DNA of 64,000 bases from assembly GCF_040807025.1 (NCBI RefSeq), contig NC_090945.1:51213588-51277587 (forward strand). The letters run 5' to 3'. This stretch comes from Struthio camelus (lineage: Eukaryota; Chordata; Aves; Struthioniformes; Struthionidae). The notes below the pieces were generated by a model, which saw only the letters and a list, made by a program, of their open reading frames with translations, did not search any database and was not told where the DNA came from. The translations under genes and the position numbers were made by a program. Each line of letters opens with the position of its first letter. Position 1 is the first letter of the stretch. Below, piece after piece: positions 1 through 10,767 of the stretch.

Positions 1-107
1 GTTCCCAATATTCAGCCTGTGAAAGTATCCCTCCGAATTCATCATATCAGTTCAGTTAGTCCTGCACCACTCAGACAAAGAAAGCTCTCTTTTCACACAC
101 AGAAACC

Positions 108-492
108 CTGCATCATCCAAGACTCATTCTTTGCAGCAGAGCCAGTATCTCAAGGCAACGACCCAAGTTGGCAAAACTCAGCCGTTCTTTGCTGCTCCTA
201 CTCTCAGCACACAATGGGCTATTTACAGAGGGCAGCAGCCTCCCTATTGTCTATCCATAGCCAGACATCGTTCGAGTGTAACGGAAGAGAACAGGAGAGC
301 AGCCGTCAGCTTCTTTATTGCAAGGAAAACAACCCCCAAGAACCAATGGCTTCTCTTCACCTCCACCCGCACATTTAGATGAGCGGTAGACTAGCACTGA
401 GGAGCCTGCAACACAGGAAAGTTCACGACAACGTATAGAAGGAGAGGATGCACTATTTCTGTGGCCTCTTACAGAGGGAGGATAGCCCACAG
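108..492 (+). other. Candidate non-coding exon ending in a consensus 5' splice site
   Basis: The sequence CCACAG|GTAAGTTA places a full-consensus 5' splice site (CAG|GTAAGT) with the exon ending at 492. Upstream lie several pyrimidine-rich AG acceptors, notably CTCTCTTTTCACACACAG ending near 109, TCATTCTTTGCAG ending near 137, and CTCCTACTCTCAG near 208, so the left end is uncertain. No reading frame runs through to the donor, so if this is an exon it is untranslated or belongs to a non-coding RNA. It could equally be an unused cryptic donor. The start given is the first plausible acceptor and only a guess. Confidence 0.22.
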
Positions 493-498
493 GTAAGT

Positions 499-3400
499 TA
501 CCTAGTTCTTGTTATTAGTAATGGGGCCCTAAAGTTCTCTCGATGTTTTGACCATGATATGGTGGAACTGGGGACCAGCCACCCACACACCTTCAGGTTA
601 TCCTGGTAACCCATTAGCCATTAGTTTGTTGTTTTTAAACTGTTGCAGGTTACTCTGTACAGCTCCCAAAGACCTCTGCAGTACTGAAGTCCTTCTCCAT
701 TCATCCTTTAAAAGAGCATCATATTCATGTTCTTTACTGTGTACAAAAGAGAGTACAACTAGCTTTGGCTACTGACAAAAGAAATCATTTTGTCTGAATA
801 AAATATATAATCCTAATATGATGGTGCAGCTTATAATCAGCTTAAATTTTAAATCAGTCCAACCCGTCCCAGATACATATTCCCACAACCCATTTTGTGC
901 TGGCCAGGCACTGATGTGGTTGCGCAGTCAGACTAGGAAGGTGATGTAGCACAGAACAATTTGCCCAGAATAGTTTTCATCCTAGTTCTCAGCTAGGTTA
1001 ACTCTCTTGTTTTGATGACCAGATAGCCATTAGCTGGAAGAAACAAGGCAGCATAGCTGGAGGAAGAAAGGGATGAGCAGTTTTAATACTGCATCTAAGC
1101 TTGCAACTCCAAACACACAGGGTGCAAGTCCTCCCAGACTTTTCTCCCCTGCCCCAGAGTCAAGAAAGTAACTTGACTGAGGTCTTGCAACTACCTATAA
1201 CACAGTTAAAACTGCAAACAGAAGAAGGGAAGCCACAACCACCCTCATGACACTGCAAAGGAACACAGGTTAACAGACATCTGAAGGGGATTCCCCAGTT
1301 TAAGCCTCCTATACCATCAACTCTACAACCAGGTGTCTCACACAGTGCAGCTGAAGGCTGCCATATACGACATGCCGGTCTGGCCTCAGCCACAAAGGCC
1401 TTTCCTGAACAAAGGAAATCTCTCTTTATTGAGGAGGAGCTCCACTGTTGAATTGTAGTATGGTCTAATCCACTACTCTGCCTCACCCTCCTCCAAATTA
1501 AAAACCTAAATCTCATTTCACCTGATATGGCCTAAACCCCCCACCCTCCCCACCAGGTTTCTGAGCTATAAACCCTCCTATACAGCAGTAACTGCCAGAT
1601 TTGCTTCCTCACGATGCTGAAGACGAAAGAACTGAAAACCTGTTATTGAAGAACCCAAGCAGCAGCCAGAAGATCCCCATCATTTGCCCACCTCTGCCCT
1701 GCCACAACAGCTCCACAGTGAGGCTCCAGGCAAATATAGCTAGCATCATGAAGCAGTTCAGGTTGCCTTTGGTGTTTCAGCTTCTGCATTTGGGACAAGC
1801 TGGAGGACTTGAGGGAAGCAGCCTGCAAGCTAGATTCAATCCCCGTCAGTTGAACAATGGCAGTTTACCATATTAAGATGCAACTGAACTCTTGCTGCAG
1901 AGGAGCACTATATGTGACAGTGATGTGTCAAGGCTCTGCACCTCTGCAAGGGAAGTCACAACCCTGTTCTTAGACATTTGGCTGCAACCCTCTCACAATC
2001 ACATGAAACATCTGTATTCTTACTCCTTAATGATGTCCAACAAGTAATATGAGTGCGCACCAGTGAGGTCACTGGAGTTTATTCAAGTTCATGAGCTGAA
2101 TAACATGACAAGAGCCAGCTCAGTGTCCCTTTGTGTGCACTTCAGAGTCCTTTAGGTGCACTGGTAACACCATCTATTACAGATGATCAATACTTCCAAC
2201 TAAAACCCTTGGGACAATGATCAATTTAAGACTTTCCTCTGATGTGTGCCTATGCATACCCTGGATCACTAAATAATCATTTTCAAAGATAGAAAAAAAG
2301 ATTACTACAAATATATATTTTTGAAACCTAAGTTACTATTCCCATTAGAACCGCATCCCTTCAGCTCTTAGTTGTCAAGCTCCCCTGAGGCACTCAGGGC
2401 ACTCCTGTGTTAAGATCTCTCAATCCAAATACAGTTTACATGACAATCACCCTACAGAGGTAAATTACTACAAGCCAGCAGTTTCCTGGTGGCATTAGCA
2501 GCTTGAATAGATTGTAATTTATTCATTCTAGTTGTTCCAGGAAAATGCCACTCTTCAGAAAGCCCACTATGCACATCAAGTTAACACATGCTTCATTCTT
2601 GCACGGTCTCAGGTGAGCACTTGAGCTTCTTGCCCATACTTCTGTCACCTTAAATCTAGCAAAAGGGTAACTGGGTCGGGCACATTTAAGTGAGGTTGCA
2701 TCACATAGGGTAGTGTTTACATTCCAAACCCTTAGGTTTTTTACTTCCTTCTAAGATACACAACTTGTAACACTAGGACACCAGAGAGATCAGTAAGTAC
2801 TCGCTAGAAGTGACTGGTTCACCAAACAGTCACCTCCCAACACCAGCACCACAAGAAACAGAGCAAGAGAAACCAAGCAACTCGACCTCAGGTATTAAGG
2901 CATCACTATACTTCCTTCTGAGTCAGTGATACTAGGCATTTTCTTCCAGCTTTCCTAGGAAACTCATCCCTCCCCACTAGTCGATTAATGCAATCCAACT
3001 GCAGAGGCCAGGCTTTTTAAGCAAAATATGCACAGTATCAAACTCAAAAGCTTAAGAGTTCTGGATTTAAGACCTGTAATTCATACAAAAAGCCAGGAGT
3101 CTTTTACTGCAAACAGCTTTTGGCTCAGGACAATGTCATGCAACTCTGCTATAGGCCTTTAACAAGGCTGGCCAACTATAAAAAGACTTTTTTCTCCAGA
3201 TCTCTACAAAACTATGCAAGCTGTTTTCAGACAATGATGAGCAAACTACCAGTACTACCAAGAGCTTGGAATCAAAGTGAGCGTTTTAGTATCACATTCT
3301 GTCATCTGAAGATGAATGAACTCCCAAGATAAAATGAAGGGCAGCAAGGGAGATCAGAAGCCTTTGTGTTATCTAGTGTCATAGCTTTAGGTCAGACAGA

Positions 3401-4640
3401 TCCGTGGAAATGCAAACCCCTCCATCTGTAGCCAGGTTTCATACTACAGTCTTTTATACTGCCCAACAACATAATAAACTCTCATGCAATACCATTTATC
3501 GGGGACAAACTATCTGCCCTCCTATTTGTGAGGATTTCTATGGAGTCACCACCAGTTATGTTTAACATATAAAAATATTCAATGTATTTTGACTTGTAGA
3601 GTAAGTTAGCACTGCTGGGAAGTAGTCTGTGATGCAAAGACTGGCTTCCTTATTCTATCAGAAGTCCACAATTTATCAAGCTCCGTCAGTCAGAAGCTCT
3701 TTCTCCCTCAGTGCTGCACATCTGAAAAATTCAGTGCTATTAGCCCTTATTGAGCCTATCCATTTCAGTCAACTGTACTCCAGAGACTAAGCCCTACTGT
3801 ATTCTTTTGCTCACGTTAGCCCAAAAGCGTTGTTCTCTTGGTGGGCAAGAGAGAGAAGAAACAGTTTACTGCTCCCCACCGCAATCAACAGACTCAGGAG
3901 AGAGAAGGTTTAACCCACCCTCTTTATCTCCTCCGAAATCCAATGCAGTATTAATTTCCAGTGGATTAACCAGGTAGGGAAGTCAGCTACAGGAGCTTTA
4001 CTCAATGAAACAGGAGAGTTACTTACACAGATAACTAACAAAAAGAGCTTTTTCTCATTCCCCTTGGAATTACTAGTTTTGCTTTTCACTGATACCAACC
4101 TTGTATTTGTCCTTGAAGCTAAAGGCTGCTGGGGTTTTGCTTCTCAAGACTTGATGACCTACTTCCAACCTCACACTGGCTGACTCGTAGTTGTTAAACA
4201 CTTATCTTCCAAATTTAGAAGTTGCCTTTTACATTCAATATATTCACTGCAGTTCTCAGAATAGACTAAGGCCATTTGCTCGAGACCTTGAATTGAGTAC
4301 ACTACACACAACAGCTATTTGCAATTATAAGCTCTAGGTTTTCCATTACCCATTCTTCAACATTTTCATATTTGAATATAAGAAAGTAAGATATCTTTGG
4401 ACTTTAAAGAAATAGCCAGTAACAGCATAGCTCCATGAGAAACTTAGTGTGTTTGTTTAACATAAATAATTTTTCTGGACAATCAGTACTGTGATTGCTG
4501 ATGAATGGAAAATAAACATATATATTTCTGTAAAGTCCACACTTTCTTGCATCCAAAAGTTCTTGTGTAATCCGAGAGCATGTTCTAAAGGAGACAGCAC
4601 TACTCCCTGTAAAGCAATATAGATGAAAGCCTGCTAATAA
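499..4640. other. No gene recognised; ordinary non-coding DNA
   Basis: Single-copy-looking sequence of mixed composition with stop codons in all frames and only short chance open frames. I see no coding exon with both flanking splice sites, no RNA gene and no clear repeat. If the CpG island at 5.6-6.1 kb drives a minus-strand gene, this would be its first intron. Confidence 0.5.
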
Positions 4641-4710
4641 ACACATGGAACAGTTTTCCCAGGGAGGTAGAGGTCTAGAATCAGGGAGCTTCAAGTTACT
4701 TTAGACTTTA
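4640..4710 (+). repeat. Decayed CR1 LINE relic (3' part of ORF2)
   Basis: The stretch TGGAACAGTTTTCCCAGGGA and the following bases (GGTAGAGG..CTAGAATCAGGGAGCTTCAAG) align by eye with the conserved CR1 segment encoding [16 protein letters not shown], which is intact in the copy at 33.9-34.5 kb. Frame and several bases are lost, so this is an old, non-functional remnant. Its full extent cannot be set by eye; flanking sequence may also belong to it. Confidence 0.42.
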
Positions 4711-5067
4711 CTCTCCTCTGTCACAGGGTCTGACTAGCATATCTTGGACTGCACCCCAGAGAGATGTGTTCAGACGGATTATAAGGTCTAAAGGTGCTTC
4801 TGCAATATCCCAGGCAGCCTACAGATTTGCCCTTCAGAAATTCAGAAGGTTTTAAGTATTGTAATTCCTGTTCAACAGGAAAAAAAGAAATGCACGCACC
4901 TTAGAACAAAAGCATTGTTGAACCAGGATAAATCCCTATACTGTAGCACTGCAAGTCCTACCTAACAGCAGCAAAAAAGCTTGAAAAGCCAAAGTCACTC
5001 AGCCTCCCATTTGAGAGCACTTTGCCTCACGCTACATTACAGTACGCACTCTCAACTGTTTAAAAAT

Positions 5068-5081
5068 AAAAAAAAAAAAAA
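5068..5081. repeat. A14 homopolymer
   Basis: Fourteen consecutive A on the plus strand, in a locally A-rich stretch with a second short A run at 5119-5126. A simple low-complexity tract; no SINE or retrocopy was recognised upstream of it. Confidence 0.9.
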
Positions 5082-5491
5082 CAGATGCTTGAAGCACATG
5101 CTCTACTTGCATGTAAGAAAAAAAAACCCTGAGATATACAAGACAGGGTCCAGCAGCTGAACATTAAAATTCTCAACTTAGTACTCTGCATTGTGTTCAC
5201 TAGCCTGTTCCCTGTTTCTCAGTTTAGGAAAAAAAAGAAAGCACAGACCACAAAACTGTATTCTTTGAGCAAGGAGCCGGCAAGGGTAGAACACATCCTG
5301 AAGCTGAAGTTGTTTATCTCCTTTCAGCCCTGCTGTATTACAGAAACACTGCAGTGCTTGAGCTGGAAACAATACTCTGCAAGGCTCGGGCTGTAACAAT
5401 GCTTGAAGGAGGTCAGAGACAACAGACTCAGCTTTTCTAAGAGGTTTTTGTGCTCAGTAGAGACTAAGCTACCTTAAAATTCTTATTTCAG

Positions 5492-5754
5492 ACGGCTACT
5501 TATCAATGCGTTTCGGGGTGGGAAAGAAAACAGAACCACAGAAACGCAGCCGAACTAGCTTGGCACGGAGAGCCCGTCTAGGGGAGGACGGCGAGCACGG
5601 CCGAGGCGAGCCGCCGCGGATCCCGCCTCGGCCGAGCTCGGCGGCCCCCAGCCGTCCCCAGCGGCCCGGCCCGGCCGGGAAGAGCAGCCCGGCGGGGCCC
5701 GGCGCCGCGAGCCGCCCGCCCGGCCCGGCCCCAGGCGGCGGCCCCGCGCCGCAG
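5492..5754 (+). other. Candidate plus-strand exon entering the first CpG island
   Basis: A strong 3' splice site (TTCTTATTTCAG, ending at 5491) is followed by an open segment and a 5' splice site CCGCAG|GTGACA with the exon ending at 5754. Within it an ATG at 5506 opens a frame that stays open to the donor. The predicted residues are basic and then Pro/Ala/Gly-rich, typical of translated CpG-island sequence, so coding function is doubtful. An acceptor at the edge of a CpG island is odd for a promoter exon and may be fortuitous. The competing model uses this island for a minus-strand gene. Confidence 0.2.
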
Positions 5755-5937
5755 GTGACAGCGCGCCGCGCAGGCCGCCTCGGCCTTGCGGGAACAGGAA
5801 CGGCGACGGCCCCGGCGCGGCGGGCTGAGGCCGCCTCCGCCTCCTCCTCCCGCGCAGCCATGGGCGCCGCAGCCCTGCGCGGCGCGGCCCGCGGCCTCGC
5901 CCCCCGCCCCACAGCAGCACCCCCGAGCCCCGCTCAC

Positions 5938-5970
5938 CTCCCGGCTGCCAGGGCCACAACGAGCTAAGCG
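5938..5970 (-). other. Candidate minus-strand untranslated first exon
   Basis: Downstream of the TATA/CArG-like element on the minus strand, the sequence runs to GGGAG|GTGAGC, a good 5' splice site with the exon ending at 5938. No ATG lies between the expected start near 5970 and this donor, so the exon would be untranslated and the gene would run out of the left side of the window. The start is inferred only from usual TATA spacing. Confidence 0.3.
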
Positions 5971-5995
5971 CTGTGCGCCGCTCTCCCGGCGCCGC

Positions 5996-6005
5996 CCTAT
6001 TTAAG
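5996..6005 (-). promoter_or_regulatory. TATA/CArG-like element in CpG island 1
   Basis: CCTATTTAAG on the plus strand (CTTAAATAGG on the minus) is the only A+T-rich patch inside the island. It is one base short of the serum-response-factor CArG consensus CC(A/T)6GG and also resembles a weak TATA box. On the minus strand it would place a start about 30 bases downstream, near 5970. It is nearly symmetrical, so it could serve the plus strand instead. Confidence 0.35.
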
Positions 6006-6910
6006 CGGCGCACGGCGGGAGCGGCGTGTGCGTGTGCCGAGCCCGAGCCCGCCCCCTCCGCCGCCCCCGGGTCCCCCCGCCCGCGGGTCTGCCCCGCCGG
6101 CAGCCCCGGGACGCGGAGGCTCGGCCCCGGGCAGCCGCTGGGGAAGGCCCCGGCGCCGCCTTCTGTCACGCTTTCTCACATTCACCCCCCCATTTTCTCG
6201 CCGACGCCAAGATAATTTTCGTAGCCTCCGAAAACCCGTCACACCGCCGTGCAACGCAGTTAGGGTGCTTCGCAAGGTGCCACCCTACCAGAAGACAAAA
6301 GCCACGGCACCACCAGCGCTACCGCCAGCTCCGTCAGGATATGCCTACTCGCCGCCAGCCTACTGCACCGACACCGACACGGCACACAGTCCGTAAAGGA
6401 AAGCATTAATTGTAACCGCACGGTACTCCAACACTTCCCAGTTTGGCCTCAGAGCTGCCGAGAGCACTGGGCGCAAATTTTGCGGACGTTATTTAAAAGA
6501 CTGATGGAGAGGTACCCAGAAGAATAAAAACACTTCACCTCCCTTCAGAGAGTTAAAAGCTGTCACTTGGGAGCCTGCATGGATCCCTCTGAATAAACAC
6601 CATCCTCACCAGCTGCCTTTTACTTCTAATACTTATTTGCTCTTAAGCCTTGGAAATACTGGAGGATGCAGAAAATCATTATATGTACTATTTAGTTTTG
6701 GCAGCAGTCTATTACCTCCAATGCCAGGTAGCATCATAGCTAAGGGAGGGCGCTACTGCCTTGGACCGCCTGTCTATGGGAGAAGCAGTCTTGCCAGGCA
6801 CACAGCGTGCTACAGTAATTGGTACAAAACCCTGATGAGGTTGATGGATGCATTGCGCGTGTGGACACATAAATCACAGAAAACAGAAACAATTATTATG
6901 AAGAGTGCGC

Positions 6911-6925
6911 TCACTAGAGGGTGCA
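6911..6925 (+). promoter_or_regulatory. CTCF-like motif (12/15)
   Basis: TCACTAGAGGGTGCA matches 12 of 15 positions of the CTCF core consensus CCASYAGRKGGCRSY, counted by eye. It lies about 0.8 kb outside CpG island 1. Occupancy cannot be inferred from sequence alone. Confidence 0.4.
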
Positions 6926-7375
6926 TCTCTTCCTACCTCATGGGTCTGAGATGACAGCTCGTAAGGGAAGTTTTTCTTATGGCTTTGCAAAAGGCACCTG
7001 CACCTGGTATAAATATGATAAAAAGATGTATGCCTCAATTTGAAAGCATTCAAAGAGGATGATAAGCCTGTAATCCACCGGAAAAAGAATCATCTCTTAA
7101 TCACCACTAAATTTTGTTTGTGAGGGAATCACAGCTTTGAGCTGAATAAAACAGAGGAACTTGGGGTTATTTCAATAACCTCTGCCCTCAGATAGTTATC
7201 TTGGTTTATTCTGTTTTGGCCATATACTTCATTAGCCCATTCAGTTTGTAAATCATCAACCCAAATCTCAAAGTTCTACATCTCGTACACTCTGCATTGC
7301 ACAGTTTTGAGTCTCCTGTGTATTGTTTGTGTTATTTTAAGTGGCAGTGGTGTAAGACTATACACTTTCATGTGT

Positions 7376-7394
7376 CCCCCCCCCCACACACATA
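7376..7394. repeat. C10 run followed by a short CA repeat
   Basis: Ten C residues run directly into ACACACACA. A simple low-complexity tract with no other recognised feature. Confidence 0.85.
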
Positions 7395-8654
7395 TTTTTG
7401 TTGTTGTTTCTTAAAAAATTGTCGGAGGGACTTCTATTTTACAGAGACTACCACCGTATCACGATGCTTCAGGTTATACTGGAGTATACCAGTTACAGGA
7501 CTTAGGTTCACTGCACTTCGGTTCACATTGTGGAGGGTCTCAGAAATGCAAAACAGATTCCTTTCTCATAAAAGCAAATGGAAGCATGTAACCCAGGAGC
7601 GCGTCTAACACACTGCAGCTGCTAACGGGCACAGCGTCCACAGCACAGCTAGAGCTGGTCTGCAGTAAGGCCCTGAAGCACAGATAACATGGACGTGAGC
7701 TACTCTGCAACAGTTTCGCTCTGCCAACTTGCTCCTGTTGCGCCACACTTCATGCTGATGTAGACATAGCCAGAATGTGTCAAGTGATTTCTGCATTCAT
7801 CTACGGTTTTGGATGAAGGCCTCAAGTGATGTAGAAATACACCATCTCAGGCACCAGTGACTTAATTCCTTTTCAGAGCACATGTAGTTTCCATCTGCCA
7901 ACCACCAAAACTCATTATGTATTTGTTTACTCTGCTAAGTAATCCTTCGTTATCATGTCTCTTCTCCACATCTGGATTCCCAAAGGCCATCAGTCACATT
8001 TTCAGTCCTTTCCCAGAGAAACTTCAGTGGAATGACTTTCTCTTATCTCCTACCAGAAGGAGGGCATCTAAAAAGTGTGTGCGTCTGTCTGGGGCTATAT
8101 ATCTCACTTGGATGCACCCTCTTGTGAATCCTGTCAACATGAAAGTGCAAACCTCTCAGCTTAGTAATATTTGAATATGCATCTCACTAATGCTAGGCAT
8201 CACCTCTCTATTCCTACTTGGCGTTTATCTGATTATTCATCCAGGGACCACATTACTCTCCAAAACTGACTTGATCTAGCAGATTGGAAGAGATAAGGGA
8301 CCTAGGCTCAACCAAATTACTTAGAAAAACATACAGAATACAGGGAAGAAGGAGCTGTAAACGGAGCAAACAAAACCTGTAATGACGATGCTGTACTATC
8401 TTGCAGAGGGCAGTTAAGAAAACTGGCTCCTGTGGATCAGGGTGGGCTGGGACCCTTTAGCAACTATATATGCATATTTAATTATACTGGAGACATCACC
8501 AATTCTTTTTAGCTGCACGCAGGGCATATACACTCTAAACCTATTTCACTGTGGTAAGTTGCTCTCATTAAGTACACTGGATAAGTAAAATAACTAAATA
8601 AAGAGATCCAAAAGCAGATTCTGGCTTCCTGATGCTGCGCAGCATGAGCAATGT

Positions 8655-10727
8655 CAGAATCACAGAATTGCTGACACTGGAAGTGGCCCCTGGAGATTAT
8701 CTAGTCCAATCCCTCTGCATAGTGCAGGGTCACCCAGAGCAGAGTGCCTCAGGGCCGTGTCCATTCGAGTTTTGAATATCTCCAAGGACGGAGACTCCAC
8801 AGACTCTCTGGGTAACCTGTTCCAGTGCTCAGTCACCCACACAAAAAAGGTGGCACTTATACTCAGATGGAATTTCCTTTGTTTCAGTTTGTGCCCGTTG
8901 CCTCTCATCCTGTCACCGGGCACCACTGAGAAGAGTCCAGCTCCATCTTCTTTAATCTCCCTCCCCATTAGATATTTACTCACATCAATAAAATCCCGCT
9001 GAGCCTTCTCTTCTCCAAGCTAAACAGTTCCAGCTCTCTCAGCCTCTCCTCATTAGGGCAGATGCTCTAGTCCCTTAATCATTTTTGTGGCTCTCTGCTG
9101 ACCTCGCTCCAGTAAGTCCACATCTCTCTTGTACTGGGGAGCTCAGCACTGGACGCAGCACTCTAGCTATGGCCTCACCAAGGCTGAGTAGAGGGGGAGG
9201 ATCACCTCCCTTGACGACCTGCTGGCAGTGCTCTTCCTAATGCAACCCAGGATACCGTTGGCCTCCTTTGCCCCGCGGGCACATTGCTGGCTCATGCTCA
9301 ACTTGTCCACCAGGACCCCCAGGCCCTTCTCTGCAGAGCTGCTTTCCAGCTAGTTGGCCCCCAGCCCGCCTGGTGACTGGGGTTATTCCTCCCCAGGTGC
9401 AGGACTCTGCACTTCCCTTTGTTGAACTTTATGAGGTTCCCCTTTGCCCATATCTCCAGCCTGTTGAGGTTCCTCTGAGTGACAGCACAACCACCTGGTC
9501 TATCAGCCACTCCTCCCAGTTCTGTATCATCTGAAAACTTGCTGATGGTGCATTCTGTCCTTTCATCCAGGAATGAAGATGATAAACAGTACTGGCCCTG
9601 GTATCAATCCCTGGGGTACATCATCAGTGACCAGCCTCCAACTGGACTTCATGCTGCTGCTCACAACACACTGAGCCTGGCAGTTCAGCCAATTTTCAAT
9701 CCACCTCACTGTAACACTTACCTAGCCTGTACTTCATCAGCTTGTCTAGGAGGGCGTTACAGGAGACGCTGTCAAAAGCCTTGCTAAAGCCAAGATAAGC
9801 AACATCCACTGCTATCCCCTCATCCACCAAACCAGTCATCTCATAAGAGAAAGCTATCAGGTTGGATAGACGTGATTTCCCTTTCATAAATCCATGCTGA
9901 CTACTCCCAAACACCTTACTGTCCTTCACATGTCTGGAAACAGTTTCCAGGATTAGTTGCTCCATCACCTTCCCAGGGATCGAGGCGAGGCTGACCAGCC
10001 TATGATTCCCTGGATCCTCCTCCTTGTCCTTGTTCAAGACAGCGGTGGCATTTGCTTTCTTCCAGTTCTCAGGAACCTCCCTCGACTGCCAAGACCTTTC
10101 AAAGATAATGGAGAGTGGCTTCACAATGCCAGATCCCTCAACATTCGTGGGGGCATCCCACCAGGTCCCAAGGATGTAGGTGTATCAGTTTGTTTACATG
10201 TTCCCTAACTTGATGATCTTCTGCCAAGGGTAAGTCTGCATCATTCCAGATTTTCTTACAGGTCTCAGGGGCCTGGCATTCCTAAAAACAAATCTTAAGA
10301 CCAAGGTGAAGAAAGCACTGAGTATCTCAGTTTTTTCCATATCCTTTGCCATCAGGTTCCCTGTCTCATTCAGCAGTGAGCCCACATTTTCCCTTGTCTT
10401 CCTTTTGCTGTTGATGTATTTGTAGAAATCTCTCGTGGTGCCCTTCATGTCCCTTGCCAGATCCAACTCTGGATGAGCTTCGGCTTCCTTAACCCCATCC
10501 CTGCATGCTCAGATCATGTCTCTATATTTCTCCCTGGTCACCTGCCCCATTTGTACGCTTCCTTTTTATGCTTGAGTTTAGTCAAGAGCTCCTTGTTCAT
10601 CCACGCAGGCCTCTTGATGCCCTTGTATGATTTCCTGTATGTGGGGATGAGCCATTCTTGACATTGGAGGAGGTGATCCTTGAAAGTAAACCAGCTCTTC
10701 TGGGACCCTCTTCTCTCCAGGGCCATT
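8655..10727 (-). mobile_element. CR1 non-LTR retrotransposon, 5'-truncated and degenerate
   Basis: Read on the minus strand this is the 3' half of a CR1 LINE. From 10726 it encodes the linker before the reverse transcriptase (RPAWMNKELLTKLKHKKEAY), then the RT domain in pieces (SIIFERSW, KVMEQLILE, SSQHGF, FSKAFDSV, DDVPQG, ISKFSDDTELGG), then the C-terminal region ([28 protein letters not shown]). It ends at CAGAATCACAGAAT on the plus strand, which is the octamer-type CR1 tail. The full-length element is about 4.5 kb, so the 5' part, including most of the endonuclease, is missing. Frameshifts, at least one stop, and a Gly (codon 9789-9791) in place of the first catalytic Asp of motif A make it inactive. 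The second catalytic pair survives as FSDD near 9.53 kb. Confidence 0.95.
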
Positions 10728-10730
10728 ATG

Positions 10731-10767
10731 TTAACAGGAAGATTATCCTGTTAACAGGAAGATTATC
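10731..10767. repeat. Two-copy tandem repeat, 20-bp unit
   Basis: TTAACAGGAAGATTATC occurs at 10731 and again at 10751, a 17-base identity in direct tandem with a 20-base period. It starts four bases beyond the last recognisable CR1 base, at the 5'-truncation side of that element. Confidence 0.85.

Larger units (their letters stand above)
5560..6140. promoter_or_regulatory. CpG island 1 (probable promoter)
   Basis: Extremely G+C-rich sequence with CpG at close to GpC frequency, sharply bounded by A+T-richer DNA on both sides. It contains repeated CGGCCC/GGCCCG words and short GCC runs. Unmethylated islands of this size in amniotes normally mark RNA polymerase II start regions. Several long open frames cross it on both strands, but they are expected from the lack of A+T-rich stop codons. 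Direction of transcription is unresolved: see the separate minus-strand first-exon and plus-strand exon candidates. Confidence 0.85.
6141..8654. other. No gene recognised; island flank and intergenic or intronic DNA
   Basis: The right shoulder of CpG island 1 fades by about 6.4 kb. The rest is A+T-leaning sequence with a short C-run plus CA repeat at 7376-7394 and a CTCF-like motif at 6911. Chance frames near 6.64-6.95 and 7.3-7.6 kb lack splice sites and any recognisable product. Confidence 0.5.

Noticed and set aside
5860..5967. Plus-strand ATG in good Kozak context opening 35 codons in CpG island 1
   Set aside because: It is short, Ala/Pro/Arg-rich and ends at a stop without a splice site. 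It also overlaps the better supported minus-strand first-exon model.
5555..6169. Overlapping open frames of 119-204 codons on both strands in CpG island 1
   Set aside because: Same composition effect; no family resemblance and mutually exclusive frames.
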